64,000 nucleotides of DNA, taken from contig CP009910.1 in the NCBI GenBank assembly GCA_000808095.1, positions 372,001 through 436,000 of the forward strand. Direction: 5' to 3'. The stretch's first letter is position 1, and every line of letters starts with the position of its first letter. Positions 32,066-40,780 of this stretch are shown here, in pieces. A program made the translations under genes and the position numbers. Source of the DNA: Borreliella chilensis. GTDB taxonomy: Bacteria; Spirochaetota; Spirochaetia; Borreliales; Borreliaceae. The notes under the pieces are model-generated. The model saw only the letters and a list, made by a program, of their open reading frames with translations. It did no database searches and was not told the origin of the DNA.

Positions 32066-32554
32066 TTAATTTTTAACATCGGCCAAAGCTTTCAATGTTC
32101 TTGCAAGCTTAGAAACTGGCGCTTTTAACACACTAGCAAACAAAGAAATAGCCTCTTTTTTGGTAGGAAGCTTGCTATAAGCTTGAACTTTAGCCTCATC
32201 ATAAAACTCTCCTGAAACAAAACCTCCCTTAACTTTTAAAGTACTACTTTTAACAAAATCATAAAAAATTTTCGCTATTACATTAGCCTCTTCTAACGCT
32301 GCAACAACAACTGTAGGACCAACCAAGCAAGAATCAACAACATCAATATTTTTTTCTTTTAAAACTCTCTTCATTATATTGTTTTTAACAACTTTTAAGG
32401 CTCCGTGTTCGCTTTCTATTTTATTCCTAAGATCTGTTAACTGAGCCACACTCAAGCCTCTATAATCCAAGAAAAAAAGATTTTCCTTACTATCTATAAA
32501 TGATTTCAACAAATCAAACATTTCTAACTTTTTAGAATTTACCTTTGCGCTCAT
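32066..32554 (-). CDS. rplJ: 50S ribosomal protein L10
   Basis: A 162-residue protein anchoring the L7/L12 stalk to 23S rRNA. Conserved segments are [31 protein letters not shown] and [14 protein letters not shown] chose the ATG at 32552-32554, with GGAGG seven bases upstream; an in-frame ATG 24 bases earlier would put that ribosome site inside the coding region. It overlaps nothing and begins 4 bases after rplA ends. Confidence 0.97.
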   Translation of the reverse strand: MSAKVNSKKLEMFDLLKSFIDSKENLFFLDYRGLSVAQLTDLRNKIESEHGALKVVKNNIMKRVLKEKNIDVVDSCLVGPTVVVAALEEANVIAKIFYDFVKSSTLKVKGGFVSGEFYDEAKVQAYSKLPTKKEAISLFASVLKAPVSKLARTLKALADVKN

Positions 32555-32558
32555 AATG

Positions 32559-33239
32559 TCACCTCCAAACAAAATCAACTTTTATAGAAGGCCCCATAGT
32601 AGATGAAATATAAACACTATCTATAAAAGCTCCCTTTAAGTCACTTGGTCTTTTTTTGACAACTTCCTTGATAAATTCCTCATAATTTTCTTTTATCTTG
32701 TCATTGTCCATAGAAGATTTACCAAAAGAAAAGCTTATCACACCATTTTTATTTGCTCTAAATTCTGTACGACCTTTTTTAAGACTATTGATCGCATCCT
32801 TAAGATTATTTGTGACTGTTTGAGTCTTTGGATTGGGCATTAAGCCTCTTTTCCCTAAAATAGGACCAAGTCTTCCAACATCCTTCATCATATCAGGAGT
32901 CGCAACAACAATGTCAAATTCATCCCAACCACTTTTAATTTTATTTATAAGGTCATCATCTCCAACATAAGTTGCACCAAAGGTTCTAGCTTCATCTGCA
33001 CGGTCACCTTTTGCAAAAACAAGTATTCTTTTTGGCTTCATAAACTGATTTGGCAAAACTACAGTATCTCTAACAGTATGATTTTTCTTTAAATTAAGAT
33101 TAATAGATATATCTATAGTTTCATCAAATTTAACAAATTTAATTTCCTTCAACAATGAAATTGCATCTTCAATGCTATAAAATCTGTTTTTATCTACTTT
33201 GGAAAAAGCTTCAATATATTTTTTACCCTTTTTTGACAT
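32559..33239 (-). CDS. rplA: 50S ribosomal protein L1
   Basis: A 226-residue protein of the mobile L1 stalk near the E site, and in many bacteria a translational repressor of its own operon. The signature [16 protein letters not shown] is intact. [15 protein letters not shown] and [14 protein letters not shown] are also typical. The ATG shares its A with the rplK stop, indicating translational coupling. Confidence 0.98.
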   Translation of the reverse strand: MSKKGKKYIEAFSKVDKNRFYSIEDAISLLKEIKFVKFDETIDISINLNLKKNHTVRDTVVLPNQFMKPKRILVFAKGDRADEARTFGATYVGDDDLINKIKSGWDEFDIVVATPDMMKDVGRLGPILGKRGLMPNPKTQTVTNNLKDAINSLKKGRTEFRANKNGVISFSFGKSSMDNDKIKENYEEFIKEVVKKRPSDLKGAFIDSVYISSTMGPSIKVDFVWR

Positions 33240-33670
33240 TATTTCTCTACCTCAACACCCATTGAACGTGCACTTCCAGCAATAATTTTAAACGCTGCTG
33301 ATTCTGATTTTGCATTTAAATCAGGCATTTTAATTTTTGCTATCTCCATCAATTTTTCTTTTGATATAGTTCCAACTTTATCAGTATTGGATTTTTTAGA
33401 TCCTGACTCTATCCCAATAGCTTTTTTAATTAAAACCGAAGCGGGCGGGGTCTTTACAATAAAAGAAAAACTTTTGTCGCTATAAACAGTAATAATAACA
33501 GGAACCACAATACCGGGATCCATCTTTGAGGTTCTCTCATTAAATTCTTTTACAAACTGAGGACCACTAACTCCATGAGGTCCAAGAGCTTGTCCTATTT
33601 TAGCTCCAGGAGCTGCTTGAGCAGCTGGAACCTGCAATTTAATCCAAGAAATTGCTTTTTTTTTGGCCAT
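33239..33670 (-). CDS. rplK: 50S ribosomal protein L11
   Basis: A 143-residue protein of the GTPase-associated centre. The N-terminal domain has [23 protein letters not shown], carrying the proline helix of the thiostrepton site. The C-terminal rRNA-binding domain has the signature [31 protein letters not shown]. It follows nusG by 50 bases and overlaps rplA by one base. Confidence 0.98.
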   Translation of the reverse strand: MAKKKAISWIKLQVPAAQAAPGAKIGQALGPHGVSGPQFVKEFNERTSKMDPGIVVPVIITVYSDKSFSFIVKTPPASVLIKKAIGIESGSKKSNTDKVGTISKEKLMEIAKIKMPDLNAKSESAAFKIIAGSARSMGVEVEK

Positions 33671-33720
33671 ATTGTCTCCTTATGGTAATAACGCTTTTAA
33701 AGCTCCCATTAGCATCAAAT

Positions 33721-34275
33721 TTAAATTTTTTCTATATGTTGGAAATCAACTTCAACAGGCGTTGACCTTCCAAAAATTTGAACTGCAACTTTTAATTTCT
33801 TTCTTTCATAATCAATAGAACTAATAAGTCCTTCAAAAGAATCAAAAGGTCCACCTTTAATTCTAACCCTTTCTCCTTCTTCAAAATCATAAAGCATAAA
33901 AATAGACTTATTTGCTTTAATCTCACCAGTAAGCATAAAAACACTTTTTACTTCTTCATCATTAATAGGTAAAGGTCTTTGCCCCTTACTGGCCCCAACA
34001 AAACTAATAACACCTTGAACTTTAATAATATTAGCAACAACATCTTTCCAGCCTACTTCTGGAAGATCTAACTCAATAAGAATATAACCTGGCCAAATTT
34101 TCCTCTCTCTTATTCTTTTCTTGCCATTTCTTATCTCTTCTACTTTTTCAATAGGAGCCTTAACATCTAAGACTACGCTACCAAAAACACCTTCACTTAT
34201 TAAAAGCCTTATGTCTTGCTCTATCTTTTTCTCATATTGAGAATAGGTTTGAACTACATACCAAGCTCTAGACAT
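33721..34275 (-). CDS. nusG: Transcription elongation factor NusG
   Basis: A 184-residue factor that binds the RNA polymerase clamp and couples transcription to translation and Rho. The NGN domain begins WYVVQTYSQYEKKIEQDI and contains WPGYILIELD. The KOW domain has EGERVRIKGGPFDSFEGLI. Length is standard with no domain insertion. It lies 23 bases after secE. Confidence 0.98.
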   Translation of the reverse strand: MSRAWYVVQTYSQYEKKIEQDIRLLISEGVFGSVVLDVKAPIEKVEEIRNGKKRIRERKIWPGYILIELDLPEVGWKDVVANIIKVQGVISFVGASKGQRPLPINDEEVKSVFMLTGEIKANKSIFMLYDFEEGERVRIKGGPFDSFEGLISSIDYERKKLKVAVQIFGRSTPVEVDFQHIEKI

Positions 34276-34298
34276 AAATTACCCTTCTTACAATAAAA

Positions 34299-34469
34299 CT
34301 AAAATACATAAGTTACAACAAGAAACATAAGGTAATCAACTACACCCAAGAAGATTGAAACAAAAAATACCAACCAAAAAACTTGCTTTCCATTGCCAAC
34401 CACCTCATTATACTTAGGCCATGTTATCTTCTTAAGCTCTAAGATACTCTCTTTGATAAACCTAAACAC
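34299..34469 (-). CDS. secE: Preprotein translocase subunit SecE
   Basis: A 56-residue single-span inner-membrane protein of the SecYEG channel. It has a short amphipathic helix (FIKESILELKKITWPKYNEV, the conserved KKxxWP motif) and one transmembrane helix (about 30-53). The start is GTG with GAGG five bases upstream; there is no ATG alternative. This is the minimal form of SecE seen in most bacteria. It is located in the usual place before nusG. Confidence 0.93.
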   Translation of the reverse strand: MFRFIKESILELKKITWPKYNEVVGNGKQVFWLVFFVSIFLGVVDYLMFLVVTYVF

Positions 34470-34494
34470 TTAAGCCTCACTTTAATTCTAACAA

Positions 34495-34567
34495 CAGGTC
34501 AGGAGGGATTCGAACCCCCAACATACAGTTTTGGAGACTGTCGTTCTACCGTTGGAACTACTGACCT
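34495..34567 (-). tRNA. tRNA-Trp (CCA)
   Basis: A 73-nt cloverleaf with acceptor arms AGGTCAG and CTGACCT, discriminator G, anticodon stem ACAGT/ACTGT enclosing CTCCAAA (anticodon CCA), and T-arm GGTTCGAAT. The 3' CCA tail is not encoded. It sits between rpmG and secE on the same strand, so it is probably processed from the ribosomal-protein transcript. Confidence 0.96.
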
Positions 34568-34575
34568 ATTATTTA

Positions 34576-34755
34576 TTATTTTATTTTTCCTTCTTTATGA
34601 AGAGTATGCTTTCGTAACTTTGGACAATATTTCATCAACTCTAACTTTTCTTGCTTATTACGTCTATTCTTAGTAGTGGTATAATTCCTAATTCCTGTTT
34701 CTTCGCAAATCAAAGATATAAGCTCAACAGCTCCTTTTCCCTTCTTTTTACCCAT
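34576..34755 (-). CDS. rpmG: 50S ribosomal protein L33
   Basis: A 59-residue large-subunit protein: [19 protein letters not shown], then YTTTKNRRN and [19 protein letters not shown]. The family's zinc-binding form has two CxxC pairs. Here each pair keeps one Cys (Cys17 and Cys44) and loses the other, so it is a zinc-independent (C-minus-like) form. It lies between tRNA-Thr and tRNA-Trp. Confidence 0.95.
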   Translation of the reverse strand: MGKKKGKGAVELISLICEETGIRNYTTTKNRRNKQEKLELMKYCPKLRKHTLHKEGKIK

Positions 34756-34783
34756 ACAACAAAACTCCTAAATACCAACATAA

Positions 34784-34856
34784 AGCCCTCAATCGGACTT
34801 GAACCGACGACCCCCACCTTACCATGGTGGTGCTCTACCAACTGAGCTATAAGGGC
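34784..34856 (-). tRNA. tRNA-Thr (GGT)
   Basis: A 73-nt cloverleaf: acceptor GCCCTTA with TGAGGGC, D-arm AGCTCAGTTGGTAGAGC, anticodon stem CCACC/GGTGG enclosing ATGGTAA (anticodon GGT) and T-arm GGTTCAAGTCC. The CCA tail is not encoded. It is the first element of the rpmG-secE-nusG series on this strand. I could not pick out a convincing promoter in the 74 bases upstream. Confidence 0.96.
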
Positions 34857-34930
34857 ATTAATTCCTTATAGAACTCTTTACTATATTAGTTGATTGTTTA
34901 GAAAAAAACAAGTACCAAGTTTACATTTTC

Positions 34931-35779
34931 TCACTTTATTACAACAAGTTTTCCGTCTTGCAAAAGTTTAATATTGTTACTATTTGAAAACAACTTATTA
35001 ATAGAATACTCATCAAGTATAATGTCTGTGTTGTTTTTGCCATAAATATTCTTAGCAACTAATTTTAAAGGACGATATCCAACCCTATTTTTATTATTAT
35101 AAAGAAGATCATTACTATACTCAAGCATGCCCCATTTTCTTAAAGCTTCTGGAGAAACCATCCTCTTATCAAAATATGGCCTAATATTTTCATCATAAAT
35201 TTTTATAAAAAAAGAATCTTCTAATTTTTTAGAGCCAAAAGCATTGCTATAGACTTCACCTACATAAATAACAATTCCTGTATAATCAGTTTTGTCAACA
35301 TCAGAATTTACTAACGGATAAAAAGTTTTATAGGGCTCTTCATGTGAAAAAAATAAATTTATAAAATCGGGAAAAAGACTAAGCTCATATCTAACAGTTA
35401 GGCTTCTTAAATCTTCTGAATATTTTATATAAGATCTTTTCAAAATGCTATTGGGACCTGAAAAATTAAGTATTAAGCTGGGATTCAAGTCAAAATAATT
35501 CTTAAAAGTATTCTCAGAATCCATAATTATCTTAAAAAGAGACTCTCGTATTAAAGTATCTTTAAAATCATTAATGGTTGCTATTAATTTAGATGCTGTA
35601 TTCAAGCCTACTGGTCTAAATTCATTCTCATTTATTTCCTTAATAATATCAAAGCAAATAACTTTCCTATCCCAATCAATTATTCTATGCACACTTGTCT
35701 CAGCAATTTCATCTGTTATTACAGAAACATTAGAATAAAGCAGAAATAAACACCTAAAAAGCAATTTAAGAAAATTCAC
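34931..35779 (-). CDS. Exported protein of unknown function
   Basis: A 282-residue protein with an N-terminal signal-like hydrophobic segment (MNFLKLLFRCLFLLYSNVSV) and an otherwise soluble, charged body. The start is GTG with GGAGG five bases upstream; a GTG 12 bases earlier lies on the ribosome site itself. Residues about 155-200 (YTGIVIYVGEVYSNAF and FIKIYDENIRPYF) look beta-rich, but I cannot name a family. It is coupled to the lipoprotein gene upstream (13-base gap), and the pair probably functions in the envelope. Confidence 0.75.
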   Translation of the reverse strand: MNFLKLLFRCLFLLYSNVSVITDEIAETSVHRIIDWDRKVICFDIIKEINENEFRPVGLNTASKLIATINDFKDTLIRESLFKIIMDSENTFKNYFDLNPSLILNFSGPNSILKRSYIKYSEDLRSLTVRYELSLFPDFINLFFSHEEPYKTFYPLVNSDVDKTDYTGIVIYVGEVYSNAFGSKKLEDSFFIKIYDENIRPYFDKRMVSPEALRKWGMLEYSNDLLYNNKNRVGYRPLKLVAKNIYGKNNTDIILDEYSINKLFSNSNNIKLLQDGKLVVIK

Positions 35780-35792
35780 TATTTCCTCCACA

Positions 35793-36824
35793 CTATTTTT
35801 TGCCTAAATATACACCTATCCAAGTCCAACCATTATTAATTTCTGGATCTTTCGGATAAGCAATTCTTTTAAAAACAAAATACCATTCTCGAATATGATC
35901 CCAACCACTTGATTCAAGATAAGATATATCATCACTAGAATCCGCTTCAAGATGGTTTGCAAATTGTATTCCGTTTTTTCTTCTACCCCCTAGTCTAATC
36001 ATCGTAGTCAAAAAACTATTAGTATTAATGGAATTACTTTTTCCACCCTTTTGATCCCAGCTTTGAATAAAAAAATTATTCTTATCTCTTATATTAAGCA
36101 ACTTGGTAGTATTTCCAGAAAGAACAAAATTTTTAACATCTTGGATTAAATCTCCTAAATTTCTATAAACAACAAAATCTGGATTATTAAAGTAATTAAT
36201 CTTTGTAACAACATTAAAATAATCCCTGGAATCTATTTTCAAATATGATCTTGGAATTGAAAGAAATTTTTTATAGTAAAAATAAGATTCATCATAATCT
36301 TGAATATCTTCTAAGCCCAATGCTAGGTTATAAAAATAATTACCCTTTTCCTCATTATTCAAGTTATCAATTTCTTTATTTAATATAAATTTGTAATAAT
36401 CAATCTTATCGATTGAATCAATATTTAAATTAATAATCTTTTTTGCCACCCTTGTTTTCACTGAGTAATTTTCATAAACATAATCACCAAAATTGTCAAC
36501 AATATTCTTGTAAATACTAAAAGCTACAAAATCTTCTCCCATAGAACAATAAATATTACCCATTAAATAAAGATACAAAGGATAATACTCTCTAGACTCA
36601 TCATTAATAATCCCACTATTTACAATTTTTAAGGCATCTTCATGATTTTTATTTGCAATATATATATTAACCACCCTATCAATAATGAGAAACCTATCTA
36701 ATCCATTTTTATTAGAAGATTTTAAAAGATAGGTAAGATTTTGAATCTCACTTTGTTTTTGTTTGCAAGAAACAAATAAAAGTAAAATCAAAAAAAAATT
36801 AGCAATTCCAAACAATAGGTTCAT
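35793..36824 (-). CDS. Lipoprotein with TPR-like helices
   Basis: A 343-residue protein with a signal sequence and lipobox at Cys20 (LFVSC). Residues about 40-190 have paired helices spaced like tetratricopeptide repeats, for example YYPLYLYLMGNIYCSMGEDFVAFSIYKNIV and NYFYNLALGLEDIQDYDESYFYYKKFL. This suggests a protein-protein interaction scaffold in the periplasm. The C-terminal 150 residues are unrecognised. It precedes the exported-protein gene by 13 bases. No strong ribosome site is seen before the ATG. Confidence 0.75.
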   Translation of the reverse strand: MNLLFGIANFFLILLLFVSCKQKQSEIQNLTYLLKSSNKNGLDRFLIIDRVVNIYIANKNHEDALKIVNSGIINDESREYYPLYLYLMGNIYCSMGEDFVAFSIYKNIVDNFGDYVYENYSVKTRVAKKIINLNIDSIDKIDYYKFILNKEIDNLNNEEKGNYFYNLALGLEDIQDYDESYFYYKKFLSIPRSYLKIDSRDYFNVVTKINYFNNPDFVVYRNLGDLIQDVKNFVLSGNTTKLLNIRDKNNFFIQSWDQKGGKSNSINTNSFLTTMIRLGGRRKNGIQFANHLEADSSDDISYLESSGWDHIREWYFVFKRIAYPKDPEINNGWTWIGVYLGKK

Positions 36825-37236
36825 GCCATTATTTTACAATATAAATTATACATAATAAAATATACACCTTAATTGAAAAAATTATTGAAATTTTATCAAT
36901 ATTAGCTTAGCCTAACACCTTTTTTATTAATACCAATCAAATAAAACATTAAAAAAATAAAACAATACATAATTTACAATAATACTCAAATATCTATCTA
37001 CACAAAAATTCACAACAATAGAGTTAAATATTAAATTGGGAATTTACTATAAAGATATACAATATTAAAGAATAGGTAAAAATTGCTTTATGATTGACTA
37101 TAATAACTATAAAAACATTGAAAAACAGTCTTATAATAACCTATAATAGGTATAAATTTTACTTATTAAAAAACAATCATCTAAAATTAAATACAATTAA
37201 ATACTTTTTATTAAAGGAACGTAAAGCTCACAAAAA
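36825..37236. other. 412-base divergent intergenic region
   Basis: An AT-rich gap between divergent genes with no supported reading frame. It holds the predicted promoter and dyad listed separately, and a 10-bp direct tandem repeat (AATTAAATAC twice) at 37185-37204 next to the ribosome-site region of the ankyrin gene. A promoter for the lipoprotein gene on the other strand must also lie here but cannot be singled out. Confidence 0.5.
37118..37151 (+). promoter_or_regulatory. Predicted promoter with an overlapping dyad
   Basis: TTGAAA at 37118-37123 and TATAAT at 37142-37147 are 18 bases apart. A 13-bp dyad, ACCTAT-A-ATAGGT (37139-37151), is centred on the -10 box and could bind a repressor. 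The transcript would start about 80 bases upstream of the ankyrin-protein ATG. Confidence 0.45.
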
Positions 37237-37896
37237 ATGAGAAAAGAACTCATTATACTTTTACTGCTATTGCAAATAATAGCAAATTTAAATTCAACCA
37301 AGACCGATACAATCGATTCAATAGTAAAAGAATTGCAAAAAAATTTATACACTTTCAATAGCAAGGAATATCAAAGCAATAAAGACACTTTAAATAACTT
37401 TATAAATTCAATAAACATAAATGACAAAAAAACCTTACAAAATCTAGGAAAAATTAAAAATGCTCTTTTTATAACATCTGCATTTTTAAACAATAAAAAA
37501 GGCGTTTTAATTGCGCTAAATCTTGGAGCAGAAATAAACTTTAAATATAAAATATCTCCAATTTCAATTTCAATAATAAATAATGAATTTGAAATAATAA
37601 AAATATTGGTAGATTATGGGATTAACCTTAATCAAATAGACGAAACCGGTCATTCTCCAATATTTTGGGCAATATATACTAATAACGAAAAAGCATTTGA
37701 ATTTTTAAAAGAAAGCGGAGCTGACTTAAGTTCTACACTTGAAAATAGAAAAACACCAATGCAAGCCGCAATAGAAACAGAAAATATAAAATTAATTAAG
37801 TCTCTAGCAAAGAAAAAAATCTACATTGATGACAAATACATAAAAGAACTTAAAACACTTAAAAACAAAGAAATAACTAGGATTCTAACAAAATAG
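37237..37896 (+). CDS. Exported ankyrin-repeat protein
   Basis: A 219-residue protein with an N-terminal signal peptide (MRKELIILLLLLQIIANLNS). About four ankyrin repeats span residues 75-205, such as LIALNLGAEINFKYKISPIS, ILVDYGINLNQIDETGHSPIFWAI and LKESGADLSSTLENRKTPMQAAIE. Ankyrin repeats bind proteins; here the site would be the periplasm. The ribosome site is odd: AAAGGA (37213-37218) is 18 bases before the ATG, and an in-frame stop excludes an earlier start. It converges on the lipoprotein gene downstream. Confidence 0.82.
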   Translation: MRKELIILLLLLQIIANLNSTKTDTIDSIVKELQKNLYTFNSKEYQSNKDTLNNFINSININDKKTLQNLGKIKNALFITSAFLNNKKGVLIALNLGAEINFKYKISPISISIINNEFEIIKILVDYGINLNQIDETGHSPIFWAIYTNNEKAFEFLKESGADLSSTLENRKTPMQAAIETENIKLIKSLAKKKIYIDDKYIKELKTLKNKEITRILTK

Positions 37897-37910
37897 AACA
37901 CAAAATAAAT

Positions 37911-39464
37911 TTAATACCCATCAGATACTTGAATATTTTTATCTTTATCAATAAGATCCTTATATATAAAAGATTTTTTAGCAAGCATTTCTTTTAAATT
38001 TTTAGAAAAGGGTAGATTTCTCCACATTACACCACGCACTAATTTCTCAAGCTTTTGAATTCCTTTGCTTTCTTTATCTATCCAAAGAAAATAATCTTCT
38101 AGAAAAAAATTTTTAACGTTTCCTTTTTTAATAAATTTAACATAATAATCGTAATATTGACCTGTAATTCCTGTTTCCATCCACCTGAAAGAAGCTTGCT
38201 CTTTCGCAAGTTCCCAAACAAAATCACCAATACCTAAAATAACAGCTTTTCTTAAATCTTTAGCATACATAGGTATTAATATTTTACCCCTACCATTTGC
38301 TCTATTCTTAACATCAATTGATTCCCAACAAATTCCTCTATCACCATAAGAAGGTATTAATATAAAATAAGGAACAACCCTAAGCAAATCCCCTCTATAA
38401 GTTCTTTGAAAAAGCCTAGGCTGAATATCTTCAATTTCCCAAACAAGCTGCATAATTCTTTCTCTGCTTCCAAAAAATTGAGGATTAGCAATCACATTGT
38501 TTCTTAAAAGAATAGGAAAATGATTGCCCCTTGGCCCTATTGCAAGCTTATTAGCACTTCTGATAACCTCAACCTCATCATGTGCAATAGTCGATTCAAC
38601 AGACATCCCAATATTATTCATTTTATTTTGAATTTCAAAAAGCTCTCTGTTAGCATCTTCGATCTTATTGATAAAAACATTAATATCTCGATTCGACTTA
38701 ATAAGGTCATCAACATAATCACCAGCAAAATTTAAAGGCTTGAGAATCGAATTAGAATAAGGACTTTGTACTCCATATTCAGGCATATAGATTAAATCAT
38801 TATGACTATCATTTGAAAATAAAAATTCAAACATACTTCTTAACTTACAAAGAGCCTCTTCCCTAATCTTACCGGTTCTCTTAAGACTGCTTTTTGCAAA
38901 ATCAATATTTGCTAAAAGTTTTTCTTTCTTATTAAGTAAAATTTTTTTCATATCTTCTTCTTTAAGACTATCCATCGGCGAATCAGTTGCCAATCTACTA
39001 AGCTTAAAACTATTAACACCATAAAGCCATTCATCAAAATAAATAAAAGACTCATTATAATGATTGTCCCAAATAGTTTTTGAAATTAATAACTGAATTT
39101 CAGACCCAAGTGCATTTGGAATAAGAGCAGCAAATCTAAATAAAATTTTCTGCTCCATTGTTAATGTTGAAATGTTTTTTGCAATCGATCTGAGAAAAGA
39201 CCAATAAATGCTAATTACTTGATTATACCTTAAAACCCTATCAACCTCTTCTGACTGAGGATTTAAATAATCTACTAAAACTTTATGAAGCTTAAGACCA
39301 ATTTCCTTATTACTTGAAATAAGATTCTTATAAAAATCTTTAGTGAAAAATTGCTTATCATGCTCCTCTAAAGTCAAAATATTAGGCAATCTTGAATCTA
39401 AATCTGTATCTACATAATCAGGATATTTATACAAACAACCCCCAAAAACACCCAAAAGCAACAC
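37911..39464 (-). CDS. Putative lipoprotein of unknown function, start uncertain
   Basis: A 517-residue protein, conserved as a hypothetical in Borrelia. The N-terminus LLLGVFGGCLYKYPDYVD contains a plausible lipobox cysteine, but no positively charged n-region is encoded before it. The only in-frame starts are GTG (39462-39464) or the next TTG, with no ribosome site, and an in-frame TAG lies shortly upstream. The body is soluble and helical, with no family I recognise (for example WEIEDIQPRLFQRTYRGDLLRVVPY). An unusual start, leaderless translation or a missing exported N-terminus are all possible. Confidence 0.65.
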   Translation of the reverse strand: MLLLGVFGGCLYKYPDYVDTDLDSRLPNILTLEEHDKQFFTKDFYKNLISSNKEIGLKLHKVLVDYLNPQSEEVDRVLRYNQVISIYWSFLRSIAKNISTLTMEQKILFRFAALIPNALGSEIQLLISKTIWDNHYNESFIYFDEWLYGVNSFKLSRLATDSPMDSLKEEDMKKILLNKKEKLLANIDFAKSSLKRTGKIREEALCKLRSMFEFLFSNDSHNDLIYMPEYGVQSPYSNSILKPLNFAGDYVDDLIKSNRDINVFINKIEDANRELFEIQNKMNNIGMSVESTIAHDEVEVIRSANKLAIGPRGNHFPILLRNNVIANPQFFGSRERIMQLVWEIEDIQPRLFQRTYRGDLLRVVPYFILIPSYGDRGICWESIDVKNRANGRGKILIPMYAKDLRKAVILGIGDFVWELAKEQASFRWMETGITGQYYDYYVKFIKKGNVKNFFLEDYFLWIDKESKGIQKLEKLVRGVMWRNLPFSKNLKEMLAKKSFIYKDLIDKDKNIQVSDGY

Positions 39465-39566
39465 AACAGCACATGTACAATTGTAACTCTAAAGTTTATA
39501 TTTACAAAAAAATTTAGTACTATTTATTATATACAGTATCTTTAAATCTCTGAAAGGAGAAGCCAT

Positions 39567-40757
39567 ATGAACGTAAAAATCAATTTTTTTTTCACTCTGC
39601 CCATCGGAATCTTTTTGGGATTGTTTTTCCCTCTTGGAATTTATAGTTCTTTATCCCATGCTTTTATCAGATTGTCATACCTATCTCTTGTTCCTTTTTT
39701 GATATTTTCAATTCCATTAGGAATTGAAAATATCATTGAAAATAAAAACTTTAAAAACCTCTTTAATAAAACCATTTATTATGGGATTTTGATTAACTTG
39801 TCTGGAGTTGCTGTATCAATAACAGCTGCAATAATATATCTCCCACAAAGAATTCCAATACTAGAAAAAAACATACAAAACACATATTTTTTTGAAAAAG
39901 AGGCTTTATTAGAAACATTTTTCCCAAAAAATATTTTCAAAATATTTACGTCTAGCAATCCAAATCTACTAAGCATCTATATGATTTCAATAATAATAGG
40001 CATCAGTTTTTATTATGCAAAACAAAAAGGCAGAATAGCTAGAGAGCTAATGCTAAGCGCATCTAATCTTTTTTACCATACAAATGGATTTATTGTAAAT
40101 ATACTAAATGTAGGAATTATTTTTATAGCAGCAGATTACACCACAAACTTGAAAAGCTTTAAGGATTATCAAAATTATACAAATAGCATAACATTCTTTT
40201 TGGTATGGACAATTATCATTTTATTCGTAATATTACCAACAATTAGCTATAGATTAACAAAAAGCTTTGGTATGGTATATAAAGGAATCTTTGCATCATT
40301 TCAAAACATAATATTTTCAGGATTAACAAAAGACTCTTATTCCCCTTATGCCATATTAATAGAAAATATTAAAAATGAAAGAATAAACATAAAAAAATCT
40401 ATAATTATTAATATACCTTTAATAAATTTTGTTTCTAAATTTGGGACTATTTTTATTTCAGTAATATCATTCTTTATAATTTTGAAATCATACTCCAGCT
40501 TACCTATTTCAATATATGAAATAAGCTACATGAGCATTTTATCATTTTTCTTTGTCTTTGCATTTCCTCATATACCAAATAGCTTGATTTATGTAATCAC
40601 AATGCTTTGCTCTACTTATACAAAAGGAATAGAACTAAATGTTTCTAATATCACGCCAATGCTACCAATATTAACCTCATTAGCTTTAATGATAGACTTC
40701 GCTTTTAATATTGCAATCATTCATATAATAAACTTTAAAGAATTAAAAGAACAATAA
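39567..40757 (+). CDS. Divergent dicarboxylate/amino-acid:cation symporter family protein
   Basis: A 396-residue inner-membrane protein with about eight hydrophobic segments in the arrangement of the SDF/DAACS (GltP) family. N-terminal IGIFLGLFFPLG and the following helices match. Expected ligand motifs are changed: the serine-rich hairpin reads SGLTKDSYSPYAIL (251-264), NMDGT reads SKFGT (290-294), and the last helix lacks the Arg/Asn pair. It probably transports something other than glutamate or has altered coupling. The ATG has GGAG seven bases upstream. A long intragenic hairpin is listed separately. Confidence 0.75.
   Translation: MNVKINFFFTLPIGIFLGLFFPLGIYSSLSHAFIRLSYLSLVPFLIFSIPLGIENIIENKNFKNLFNKTIYYGILINLSGVAVSITAAIIYLPQRIPILEKNIQNTYFFEKEALLETFFPKNIFKIFTSSNPNLLSIYMISIIIGISFYYAKQKGRIARELMLSASNLFYHTNGFIVNILNVGIIFIAADYTTNLKSFKDYQNYTNSITFFLVWTIIILFVILPTISYRLTKSFGMVYKGIFASFQNIIFSGLTKDSYSPYAILIENIKNERINIKKSIIINIPLINFVSKFGTIFISVISFFIILKSYSSLPISIYEISYMSILSFFFVFAFPHIPNSLIYVITMLCSTYTKGIELNVSNITPMLPILTSLALMIDFAFNIAIIHIINFKELKEQ
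39700..39735 (+). repeat. 16-bp perfect inverted repeat inside the symporter gene
   Basis: TGATATTTTCAATTCC, the loop ATTA, then its exact reverse complement, lie about 45 codons into the coding region (residues FSIPLGIEN). The RNA would form a stable 16-bp stem with a 4-base loop, long for coding DNA. The protein is unaffected. Confidence 0.7.
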
Positions 40758-40780
40758 AAAAATAATTAAAGCTAAACAAA

